DNA of 64,000 bases. Origin: Meloidogyne chitwoodi. Lineage: Eukaryota > Nematoda > Chromadorea > Rhabditida > Meloidogynidae. The stretch lies in contig JACZZP010000017.1 of assembly GCA_015183035.1 (NCBI GenBank), positions 1,798,001 to 1,862,000 on the forward strand, in the 5' to 3' direction. Below are positions 10,180 to 21,186 of the stretch, in pieces. Below the pieces are notes generated by a model. The model was given only the letters and a program-made list of their open reading frames with translations. It made no database searches and had not been told where the DNA came from. Position 1 is the first letter of the stretch, and the number at the start of each line of letters is the position of its first letter. The translations under genes were made by a program, and so were the position numbers.

Positions 10180-11916
10180 ATGAGAACAGATGATACTTTA
10201 GAGGACATTAGAGATTATTTATTTAGAATACGTAATTGGTTACAAATAAGAATTAGAGCATTATGGATATTTTTTAAATGGATATTCCATGCTTTTTGTT
10301 GTTGTGGTATTTGCTTGGAAAGGGAAGAAAACGAAAATGATGATTTAGAGAAAGGAATGCGCAATAAAAATCCATTCGGACCTGGTAAATAAATCAAAAA
10401 AGAAATCAATATTTTTGAGTAAAAATGCGAAATGTCTAAGTGACATTTTGTCAAAATTCTGATTTGAACATTTTTTGATTTCTTGCCGTTAGAGATTTTG
10501 AAGGATTTTTGGACATTTTGAAAAATTTTATTCTATTGGACATTTTGAAATTTTTTTTAATTGGTGTTTTGATTTATTTTCTTTTATATTTTCAAAATGT
10601 CAAAAGTGGAAGAACACATTTCTCATTTTTGTTTTTTGCATTGTAAAAAAGACTATTTCCTTTAAATTAAACAATACTATTAAACTAAAAATAATGTTTT
10701 TAGATTCTATTTGAGTTAAATTAGATTATTTTAATTAAATATTCATTTTTAGTTTTTAATCATTTTTATTTTTTTAGATCCTAAATTGAACATTTCAACA
10801 TTATCAACAACAATGAGCTCACAAGCTGGACAAGGCTCTACTAACCCAGTTTCTGTTCACAAACTTATAATGGTTGGAAGTGGTGGTGTTGGAAAGTCTG
10901 CTTTAACTTTACAATTTCTTTATGATGAGGTTGTTTTTTCTTTTTAGTTAATTTTAATATATTTTCTTTTTAAAGTTTGTTGAGGAATATGAACCTACAA
11001 AAGCTGATTCTTATAGAAAAAGGGTTGTTTTAGATGGAGAAGAATGTTGTTGTGATGTTATGGATACTGCTGGACAAGAAGATTATTCTGCTATTAGGTT
11101 TTTTTTAAATTGTTATATTATTTTAGACGGTTGGGCATTAGGAAGATCGGCTTTGTTCTTTTCCAAAGTCTGGGTTTTTCTTTAGAGCAAATACCCTGAT
11201 ATTTTTGAAGGTTTTTCCATTCAAGTGTCTTTCCAAATTCAGGTCCAATTCGAGCCATCAGTATATTTAAAAATTACGATTTCTTGTAGGATTACTTTCT
11301 TCCCTCCTTTTAATTCTCTCTTTTGGTCAAAGAAATATTCCATTTTTTAAATAACATTTTTTGATTTTTGTACTATCTCAGAAATTGATAAAAACTGATT
11401 TTATTTATTTTTACAATTTTTAGAGACAATTACTATAGAAGTGGTGAGGCATTTATATGTGTATTCTCCATAACTGATCCTGATTCTTTTGATCAAACAA
11501 TTGAATTTCGTGAACAAATGTTTGTTTGTTTTTTTTAAAAATTAATTTTTCTTTTCTTTAGACAACGTGTCAAAAACTTCGACACAACAATTCCAATTGT
11601 ATTAGTTGGAAATAAATCTGATTTGGGTGATACAGAGAGGCGTGTTCCACTAGAATTGGCTCAACAACGTGCCGAACTTTGGTCGTGTCCTTATTTAGAG
11701 ACTTCGGCAAAGACTCGTTCTAATGTTGATAAGGTTTTTTTTGAATAATTTATTTTTATATTAAAGAAAATAATTTAAAAGGTCTTTTATGATTTAATGA
11801 GAGAACTAAAACGTAAAAAGTTGGGAACACTTGGTGCTAATGGTGCACATCCTGTTGATCAAACGGACGGAAAGAAGCGTGCAAAACGTTCTTGGAAGGG
11901 TTGTAGTATGCTTTGA
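10180..11916 (+). CDS. ral-1: Ral small GTPase
   Basis: Ras-family switch acting through the exocyst and RalBP1-type effectors at membranes. Six exons (10180-10384, 10778-10929, 10976-11097, 11424-11519, 11562-11733, 11782-11916) give 293 residues; starting instead at the ATG at 10813 gives 213, close to the usual 206. All guanine-nucleotide motifs are present: P-loop GSGGVGKS, effector loop YEPTKADSY (the Ral signature), DTAGQE, NKSD and ETSAK. The C-terminus CSML is a CAAX box ending in Leu, which predicts geranylgeranylation, preceded by a basic run (KKRAKRS). The first exon adds an unusual 80-residue leader with a hydrophobic stretch and the cluster FCCCGICLE, which could be palmitoylated; it may be isoform-specific. 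Confidence 0.93.
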
Positions 11917-13110
11917 ATTTGTTTAATTAAAGAAAAGGAAAAACAATTGAGGTTAAAGTATTTTTTAAATATTTAGTCAAAAGGGATGTTTTGTAACTAA
12001 TAAAATATTTAATTTTTTGATACCACTTCTCTAAGTGTTCCATTAATGTTATAATTTCTTTAAAAGACATAAACCGTCCATTTGCCCATTCCCTAAATTT
12101 GGGTCAATTAAGAAGATATTTTGATTGTTGAGTATTTCAGTTGAGAAATGATTTGGAAATTGTTATTTTTATATTAAATAAAGGACTTAAATCAAACGTT
12201 AAAAAAAGTGTTTTTTAATTTTAAATAATGTCTTCTTAGTTGAGCTAAATTTAAATTTAATTAAAAAAAACATTTCAATATTAATTTCAAGCTCATCCAA
12301 AAAGCCTTTGTTTTGTTATTTTAATTTTATCTTTTTCTGTTTTTTAATATATTTCTTTTTAATGTGCATCATATTGTCATAATTTTCGAAAAAAAATTAA
12401 CAAAAAAATTCTTTTTTAAAACGATAGCTATTTAAAAATAGAGATAATGGAAAAAGAAGAGATTTTCTCTGTTATACAAAGAAAAATTAATTTAAAAAAT
12501 AGTCTAAAAAATAAACTTTTGATAAAAATTATTGATAATTCTTTTTATAATAATTATTATTTTTTTGCTTTAATTTCTTAAAATAAAATTTCAATATTCT
12601 TATTACATTTTTCTTTTGTTTAATATATTTTTTTTATTTTTTTTTTAAAGTTTAATTGATTTTTAAAAAAAAAAACCTTTACGAGGGGAATTTTCTCATA
12701 TTTTACTAGTGACTTGTACATTTCGTCTAACAAAATTGCACGACATTTCGCCTCTACGGCAAAAAAACTACATTTCGTTTACCCGTGCCCACGATTTTTT
12801 GCTGTTGGGACGAAATGTCGTGCAATTTCTGTCGACGAAATGTCTGGACACGTTTTATTTTCAGTGAGAGATGTGAAATAAAAAGTTGAGAGACAACTCT
12901 AATCTTTAAAGTTTTTATTTTTTAATTTATTTATTTCTTCTTTGAATAAAATATTCTTAAAATAAATAAAATATATTAAATTAATATATTTAAAAAAGGG
13001 TTAATTTAAAAATTATGTCAAAAGTTTGGCGTCATTTTTCTGTTCTCATTCAGTCCATAATTTTACCCAAACAAAATCTAAAAAAAAATTCTTTTTTTTT
13101 AGATTTAAAT
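11917..13110. other. 1.2-kb spacer with one hairpin element
   Basis: AT-rich DNA between ral-1 and the BTB gene. Apart from the inverted repeat at 12712-12850 I see nothing functional. A polypyrimidine tract and AG just before 13103 could be a trans-splice acceptor for the next gene. Confidence 0.5.
12712..12850. repeat. Inverted repeat / hairpin with roughly 40-50-bp arms
   Basis: The left arm contains ACATTTCGTCTAAC and AAATTGCACGACATTTCG; the right arm returns CGAAATGTCGTGCAATTT and GTCGACGAAATGT. The core 18 bases are perfectly complementary. The spacer is about 57 bp and comparatively GC-rich. It is a likely remnant or short copy of a fold-back element; no target duplication found. Confidence 0.6.
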
Positions 13111-16100
13111 ATGAATTTAAGTAATATAAATAATACAAGTTTTGACTCTGATATAGGTGGAGGATCTATGCGTAAAAGCACAAGTATTGCATCTTTGGCA
13201 AGTTCTGTATTTTCAGGAAGTTGGTTTATTTTGGATGTTGCTGGCAAGGTTTCTCTTTTAAAAAACAAATTTTAAATAATATTTAAAAAAAGGAATTCCG
13301 TGCATTAAGAACTGCTTTAACAAGAGAACCTTCCTCTTTTTTGGCTAAAATTGTAGAGGAAGATGTTGACACAGAACAATTGGCAGCAGAGAGTAATGGT
13401 GCAATTGTTTTTGTTAGTTTATTTTATTTTTAAAAAATTGAAGAATTTAATGATTAGACTCAGTTTTTATCATTTTTATTTTGGCCAAATGAAAGTTTAG
13501 AATTAAGCAAAATTAATGAGAGTTGAGAATTCAATTATTTTTTATTTTAAATAAATTAGAAAAAACATAATGGAATATTTATTAACATAATTTTAAAAAA
13601 TCTAGGCGAGTTTAGGTAGGTCAATTTCTAAATAAATTTTGGGAAGAGTGAAAGGAACCCTTAAAATTTGTAATAAAATATTCTCAATTTTTTCCCTAAA
13701 TTTAATTTATTAATTTTCTTAAAAGATGCCAGACACAGCAAGTGGTCGTTGGCAATTGGACAGCAATTCTGATTATTTTGAATATATTCTAAAATATTTA
13801 CGTACTGGTAAATTTAATGGAGTTAAAGCAGAACATTCTTTGGAAGGTTTTCTTTTAATTTTACAAATATTTAATTTAATTTTTTAGATTTATTGGACGA
13901 AGCAGAGTTGTTTAGATTGAACAAATTGGCTGATATTTGCCGACAAAAAATTTATGAGAAGAATTTTATGCAACAACAACAACGAGTATATTTTTTTAAT
14001 TATTTTTTTAATTAAATATTATTGAGTTCTAAGTTTTTGAGTTTTTTTCCTTCACACAGAGTCAAATCCTAAGAAATTTTTTAAACTTTTAATTTAAAAT
14101 ATAATGTCAAATTCTGAGGTTAATTAAAAGTGGAGTAAATCTGAGTCCTTCATTTTTTAAATATTTTAATTTCTTCCTTATTCTCTCACTATTCACATTT
14201 TAGACTTTTTCAACTTCCACATGTCCTTCAGAAGCTTCACTTTATGGTTGTGGAAATTCATCTATCACAACAACTCCTTCATCTTCTGTTCATCATCTTA
14301 ATAATCAAAAATTTGTTCCTCTTCCAACACAACAAATGTTTTATCCTCCGCCAGGATTGTTTCCACATCCTCCACAAATGGGTCAACCACCACCGGTTTA
14401 TAGCCAACCACCTCCTGGTTTTGAACGTTTAAATATTAATATGATGTCACAACCAATACAACAACAACAAAAGATAAATAAACAAGAAGTTTTTAATAAT
14501 AATATTAATATATCAACACAGTATGAACATAATCATCAACAGGTTTTTTTAAATTAATTAATTGGTCTTTTTTCCCTAAAAATAATTACAAAATATTAAA
14601 AAAAAAATTTAAAGTAATAACAAGGTTTATGTTTACTCTTTTTCACTCTCCTCTATTTTCCTTAAAAGGAGAAGGTAAAGAAAAATAGGGGAAAAGTGAA
14701 ATAGTGAAACAAAAAGCTTGTAATTTTAATTTAATTTAAAAAAAAATAATTTTTAAGATATTTGAAGAACCAGAACCACCAATTATTCAAAATAATTTTA
14801 AAATTGATGATATTATCTCTGAAGAAAATAATTTTGAACATTTTAAAATTGATGGCACTTCTGAAGATGTTAATTTTACGACAACAGATTTTAATAAATC
14901 TGACACAGTTTTTGTATTTAATTTTTTTTTTAAATAATAATTTTAAAATATTTAAGGATACACCAATTCAAAATAATTTTAAAATTGATGATATTTCTGA
15001 AGAGAATGATTTGGAACATTTTAAAATTGTTAATGAAAATATTAATTTGGCAGAAATAACAGATTTTAAATCCAAAAATTTTCGTGTACCAGCATTTGAA
15101 ATTTCTGTCGATGGACGAATTCATAACTATGAAAAAGTTCTTCCTATACGTAAAAGACATACTCAAAAATTGTTAGTTTATTTTTTTTTTAATAAAAAAA
15201 TAAATTTTAATTTTTAATTTATTTTGTCTCGTTCCTCCCAAATATTTTTTTATTATTTTTTAAATTATTAAAATAGATACCTGAGGAAATATTTAATTTT
15301 TATAGAAATGGGAGGAAGTGTAAAAAATGTTAATTAATTTTTTTTTAATTCAGTTTAAAATATTTAAATCAATCTGACAAATCAATTGAATTCGCCTACT
15401 TTAACAAATTTGGCGTTGAAATGGGCAGTGTTTTGTTTTACTTACAGCGCCTTTCTTTTCTTTATCCTGAAGGATGTTCAATTAAACAATATTGTGATTA
15501 TGAACTTGTAAGTGAAAATAATTTATTAATTTTAAGATTGTGATTTCTTTAAAACTTTCCGGAATGTTTACAGTTTCCTGAATTTTTTAAATTATTTTTT
15601 CCGGAAAGTTTTAATATTAATTTTTTCGATTTTCCGGAATGTTTACAGTTTCCGGAATTTTTTAAATTATTTTTTCCGGAAAGTTTTAATATTAATTTAT
15701 ATATTCTTCAGATTATGAAAAATGCTCGTCAAAGTCAAGATAATGAATATTTTAATAATACTGTTCCAAGTGTTGTTTTGCTACTTCAAGCTGGCGATCT
15801 TTTAAAATTTGATGATAAAGGAAAGATTATTGTTGTAGAAAATGTTTGTAAGGTCAATTTGCTTTGTCTTCGACAAAATTTATGTGAGGAAAATTTTTTT
15901 TTTAAATTAATTTAATTTTTTTAAGGCTCAAATTTGTTTCGTTTTTTACTTCGCCGTAAACAATATCGTGCACCTGTTCAACTTTTGCTTGAAGAAATGG
16001 TTTATAAATATATTTTTAAATTTAAATATGATTTTTAAGATAAAAATGGTTCCATCAAACGTTGAATCTTTTCCTGATACTCGTTGTCTCCTTTCTATTT

Positions 16101-16460
16101 GTAACAGATTTCCAGCTGTTTTTGAGCTTATTTGCAATGAAAACGATAATTGTAATTTAATTTTTATAAAATAATAATATATTTATATCTATTAAAACTA
16201 GTAAGGGGATGGAGTTAGACAAAATGATTGGGAGACAATTTTAATTATAAAATTTTTTAGATGATTTTACTCGTGCTTTATTAGCTTTAAATGATTCTAT
16301 TGTTGAAAAAGATGGTAATCTTTATTGGCGTGTAGTACTTGATTGTGACTGTGCTAATATTAATTATTTTGATAATGGAGAAGATGAATGTACTAATTAT
16401 GGAAGTTGTTTTTGTGACTGTGAGAATTGCCAATCTTTGGGTACAAAATTAATAGAATAA
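13111..16460 (+). CDS. BTB/T1 (KCTD-like) domain protein with long Gln/Asn-rich middle
   Basis: The N-terminal BTB/T1 fold reads WFILDVAGK, then EFRALRTALTREPSSFLAKI, DTASGRWQLDSNSDYFEYIL, KYLRTGKF and a helix LLDEAELFRLNKLADICRQK. This is the tetramerisation-type domain of KCTD proteins, many of which are Cullin-3 adaptors. A Pro/Gln/Asn-rich linker follows (QMFYPPPGLF, QPPPVYSQPPPGF), including two similar acidic units (NNFKIDDI...EENNFEHFKI, and NNFKIDDISEENDLEHFKI). The C-terminal 300 residues (from about 15060) look globular (EISVDGRIHNYEKVLPIRKR, FGVEMGSVLFYLQRLSFLYP) and end in a Cys-rich segment (CDCANINYF, CFCDCENC); I do not recognise that part. I start at 13111 because a pyrimidine tract plus AG ends at 13102; an upstream in-frame ATG at 13015 is possible. 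Confidence 0.75.
15555..15695. repeat. Two-copy tandem repeat containing TTCCGGAA in a BTB-gene intron
   Basis: A unit of about 80 bp containing 'ccggaatgtttacagtttcc' and 'ttccggaaagttttaatatt' occurs twice in direct orientation between the exons ending near 15508 and beginning at 15715. It belongs to the TTCCGGAA-seeded repeats seen through the window. Confidence 0.6.
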
Positions 16461-18202
16461 AATATTTAATTTTTGAAAAAGAAAAAAATTAATTTTTTTC
16501 TGATTAAAAATAGTTTAAGAAATGTGAGATTTGTATTTTTTAAATTTTAATTAATTTATATGACTACTTTTAATTTATAAATTTATTTCAATTTAAATAA
16601 AAATAAAAAAAAATTTTTAATACTAAAAACCTTCTATTTCGTGCTATTTTGTGAGTAATATTTGATAAACCCCCATTTTTTATTATCCAAAAATTAAGAA
16701 AATGTAGAATTGATTGTCTTTAGACACGCCACGAAGAATAGAATTTTTTAAATTTTCTTTTATTTTAAAAATATTTTCAATAATTTTAAATTCCTCTACA
16801 TATTTTTTTTAATAATTTAGCTTTTCACAATATTTATAAAACACATTTACAAAATTATACAAAAATAAACAAAAAATAGGAGAAAATATAACAAAAATAA
16901 ACCTTCCGGAACATACAAAAATAAACCCTGAAAATACAAAAATAAACCTTCCGGAAAATACAAAAATAAACCTTCCGGAAAATATTAATTTTTTAAATAT
17001 ATCTATTTTCCGGAAATGTTATACTCTCCGGAGCAACCTTTTTTTATTATTTTATTGTTAAATAGTTTCTTCTTTGGTCTTTTTCTGATCTTTTACTTAA
17101 TTTTTACTTGTAAACTTACAAGAATAATAAATAAACTTGATTTAATTTATTCTAATTTTAATGATTTCATATTTTAGTAAATAAATTTTTCACATTTTTT
17201 ATTTTTCCCTTTCATTTTTATGTTGATATATTTATATGTAAATCCTTTAATAATTTGCCCATTAAAGCAATGAAAGGTTTCAAAAAATTGGCGAGAAAGA
17301 AAAATTTATTAAAAAAAACAATGGAAGAGGGGAAAGGAATTTTATTTATTTATAATAAATATATTAACATTTATTTAACTAAATAATAAAAAAAAATTTT
17401 AAATAAATATTTTCTTAGTTAAATATTCAAATAAAAAAATTATATAATTATTTTATTAAAATTACACTCAAAAAAAATATTTTTTTTTTTAATTTAAAAA
17501 AAAGTTTAACGTATTAAATATAAAATTATTGTTTTATTTTGTGATGGCTTTAAAGGTTGATAAATATTCTAGTTTAATTAATTTAGAAAAAATCAGAATT
17601 TAAATATTTTTTTTTAATTTATTTAAAATTGTTGCCATAATTTCCTTTCTTTTTTTTCAAATTTAATTCCCTCAATTTTCTTTTTTTCATTTTTAAATTA
17701 TTAAACAATTATTCTATTATTTATTTTCTTTTTCAAAAAATTATATAATAAATTGTCTCTTAGTAGTTTAACCTCAAAAAATATTATAAATTATATAAAA
17801 TATTTGACTTAATGTTTTTTATTTATCCTAACTTATTTCCTCTCTTAAAAAATAAAAAAATAAATATACACAGTTTTGCCGCCTTTTCCTCTTTTTTTTT
17901 TATTTTTGCCAATTGTCGAAAGCAGAGGCAATAAAGCTTTTTTCTTTTGTCCTTTCTTCAAACATTTTTTTTTTTATTCTTCTTATCCCATCAACATAAA
18001 ATGGCCAAACTTTAAAAAAATATTTTATAAATATTTTTTTTGACTTTAAAAATATTTTTTTTTATTAATTTTTCTAAAAGTGAAGTAATAAATAAATATT
18101 AAAAATTTAATATTTATTTAGAAATCAATATATTAAATCGAAAAAATCGAACTTTATTTATAAATTAATTTATTTATCAATTTAAAACAATTAAAAATTT
18201 AA
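16461..18202. other. 1.7-kb AT-rich spacer with a TTCCGGAA repeat cluster
   Basis: No coding frame is supported. 16900-17035 contains four to five imperfect copies of AAATAAACCTTCCGGAAAAT. The remainder is low-complexity A/T and is presumably the upstream region of the arrestin gene. Confidence 0.55.
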
Positions 18203-20535
18203 ATGAGTATAATTGGAGGTAAAAGAAGCTTAAGTAAAGGAAGAGAAAGCAGTGTTGTTGGAACAACAAAATTATTAGATAGATTTGAAATTGTTTTGGA
18301 TAATCCGGAAGAAGTGTATTTTGCTGGGCAAGAAATTACTGGAAAGGTTTTAAAATTATTTTAAATTAACTTTATTTTCCATTCCGGAAAAACACAGTTA
18401 TAATATTTAAAAATAAACTTAACTTCTTTACAGAAAAATACAAAAGTGGAGTAAATAAACTTTCCGGAAACTGTTTAGGAAAAATATTTAAAATACAAAA
18501 ATAATAAAAATTGTTTTCTTAAAGGTAATTATTGAATGCAGTGAGCCAAAACAACTAAATGAAGTACTTTTAGAAGTAAAAGGCCGTGCACGAAGTTATT
18601 GGACTCAATCAAGAAAAACCTGTTCGGCAAATGAAGCTTATTTTTGCGAGCAATTTAATACAACATATACACATAAATTGCCTAAAAATACAGAGAATGA
18701 TATTAAAAAAATTTCAATTTGTGAGGATAAAAAGCAATTAAATGAATTGCAACAAAGGCCAACAGCAAAGACTTCTTCCACTAGCGTTAAAAGTGACCCG
18801 AAGAAATCGGTATTTACATATATTTTTTGTATTTTCAGAAAAATATTCCGGAAAATACAAAAATTAAAAAATAAACTTTTTAATAAGCTTAAGTTACAAT
18901 AAAAAATAGTACTGTCAAGTTTTAATATTTTTGACCGTCAAGTTTTATATATTTTTGTACAATAATATTTATTTACTTATTTTAAGGGAAGAACACTACC
19001 TCCAGGTAAATTTAATTAAAATGTTTATATGTTCATTTTTATCAAAAAATGTTTATTTATTTGATATTTTTTTACATAAATATTCTTCGAATAATACTTT
19101 ATTAAAAAAACAGACAGTTTTTTTAAACAGACCAAACCCAAAATTTTGAATTTTAAAATTTTAAGCAAACCTTAATCAAAATATCCTCTATTAATTGAAG
19201 ATGAAATTCGAAGCACAAAATAAACTTGAATTACAATTGTAAAAAATAAACTTAAACAAAACTTGAAAGGAATACATTAAAACAAACCTTAAGTAATATC
19301 TTTTTTACTTTCCCAGGTGTTCATCAAATCCCCTTCTCTTATACTCTACCTAAGAATTTGCCAAGCTCATTCGAAGGTGATTACGGTTTTGTTCGCTATA
19401 CATGCAGAGCAATTTGTGAAAGACCGTGGGACTTTGATATTGTTTGCTTCCGAGCATTTACTGTGATAGGCATTGAAGATCTCAATCATGAGGCTGAAGT
19501 TGGAAATTTTTGAAATTTATTTTTAAATTTTCTAAAATAATTCTAAAAAATAATATTATTCCTTCTATTTTTTCGGTGCTCTCCCTGCCTTTAGAGACGC
19601 GTTCCACACAGCCAGTCTCTCTCTTCTGTATGAAAATGGGTACAATTCAAACAGAGCTTCGAGTAGCCAAAGGTGGCTACACGCCTGGTGAAGCTATTCG
19701 TGTCACATTAAATATACAAAATGGAAGTAGAAGAAGTATAAGGAATGTGGCAATTTGTCTTTGTCAGATAGTCAATTACAGGTTTTTACAAATTATTTTT
19801 TCTTCAAGTTTTAAGTTTATTTTTAGATCAAAAACATTTGACGGAGCAGAATCATTTAAGCATACTAGACATATTGTCCAACAAGTAAATGTTTGTGATA
19901 AAATACGTAGAGGTACAGAATTTCATTGGAAAGACAAACCAGTTTTAGTGCCTTCAATTCCTCCTCGTATGGTAACAAAATGTAAATTAATTGATGTCTC
20001 TTATTGCCTTGAATTACAGGTAAATAAATAAATTATAAATTTAAAAAAAAATATTTTTTTCAGTTTAATTCACCAAAATTTAACATTTCTTTACCTATTG
20101 TAATTGGGACAATTCCAATTTTGCCTGGAATTCTCAAAAATTTTAAAAATAACAATGGGACTGTAAAACGATTAATTGAAGAAAATAACAAAGATTTAAT
20201 ACATGTAACTGTAACAGACGAAACTGGAAAAACTTTAGCAAAAAATGGAAAAACAGAAAATGAAGATGAGGATTGTATGGACCCAGAAACTGAACAATTA
20301 AGAAATCAAATTGCTAAAAAAAGAGTTAGAATGCCTTCTTCTGTACTTAGTGAACTTTATCCTAAATTGGCTAGTCCATATTATAAGTAAAAAAAATATT
20401 TTAATTTTTTTTTCAATTTTTTTTCAAATTTACAGAGAATTCTACCTTGGACCAGTTCCAATATCCGACGATAAGGAAAGAAAATTCCATTTTGGCAAAA
20501 ATCGATATGCGCCAAAATATCCATTTTACGAATAA
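18203..20535 (+). CDS. Alpha-arrestin (arrestin-domain-containing protein)
   Basis: Alpha-arrestins link membrane cargo to ubiquitin ligases and endocytosis. The N-terminal arrestin fold begins LDRFEIVLDNPEEVYFAGQE with ITGKVIIECSEP, then VHQIPFSYTLPKNLPSSFEG and YGFVRYTCRAICERPWDFD. The C-terminal arrestin fold follows: LRVAKGGYTPGEAIRVTLNI (QNGSRRSIRNV), then PVLVPSIPPRMVTKCKLIDV, SYCLELQ, FNISLPIVIGTIPI. The tail, from about 20130, is acidic and lysine-rich; I see no PPxY motif. A Ser/Lys-rich insert (18690-18810) interrupts the N-terminal domain. Exons sit at about 18203-18345, 18524-18808, 19317-19500, 19595-19779, 19827-20020, 20064-20386 and 20435-20535. C. elegans has many such genes (arrd), and I cannot assign an ortholog. 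Confidence 0.85.
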
Positions 20536-21186
20536 TCAGGAGTAGTAAATATTTTAATTAATTTTAAAAATTGTTTTTATTTTTTAAATAAAATATATAA
20601 ATTATTGTATTAATACAGTTAAGTTTATTTAAATTAGTTACTGTTAAGTTATTTAATTTACAGTCAAGTTTAAGAAAATAATAATTGTAAATTACTGTAA
20701 AGTTTATTTTAGTCTAAAGTCAAGTTTACTTAATTTACAATTAACATTAAGTTTTCAAGTTTAAATAAACCAAGTTTTAATTAAATAAGTTTCAATAATT
20801 ATTATATAAAAATCTTTTTATTAAAAAATATAGGAAAATAGATACGTTATTTTAAAATTAATAAAAACAACAAAAAACAAATGAAAAGATGGCAAAAGTT
20901 TAGTAATATTTTAATAAACTTTAACATTTTTGTATAATTAAAGTTTTATTTTTATTTCGTTTTATTTCAAGTTTTTAAAGGTAAATAAGTTTTATTTTTC
21001 TTTTGTACACGGTTAAGTTTATTTATTGAGAAAATACATTTTATACAGTCAAGTTTAAAAAAATAAAACTTAGAAAATACAAAAATACAATAAATACTTT
21101 AAGTTTGCTATAAATATATACCTTTGCCATCCTTTTAAAATATAAAAATGGCAATGTTTTAATGGGCACTTATTTTTCTTAAAAAC
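20536..21186. other. Convergent spacer with AAGTTTATTT-type repeats
   Basis: This lies between the 3' ends of the arrestin (+) and the ERG channel (-). It is filled with imperfect copies of 'aagtttattt' and 'cagtcaagttta'. No gene seen. Confidence 0.5.
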
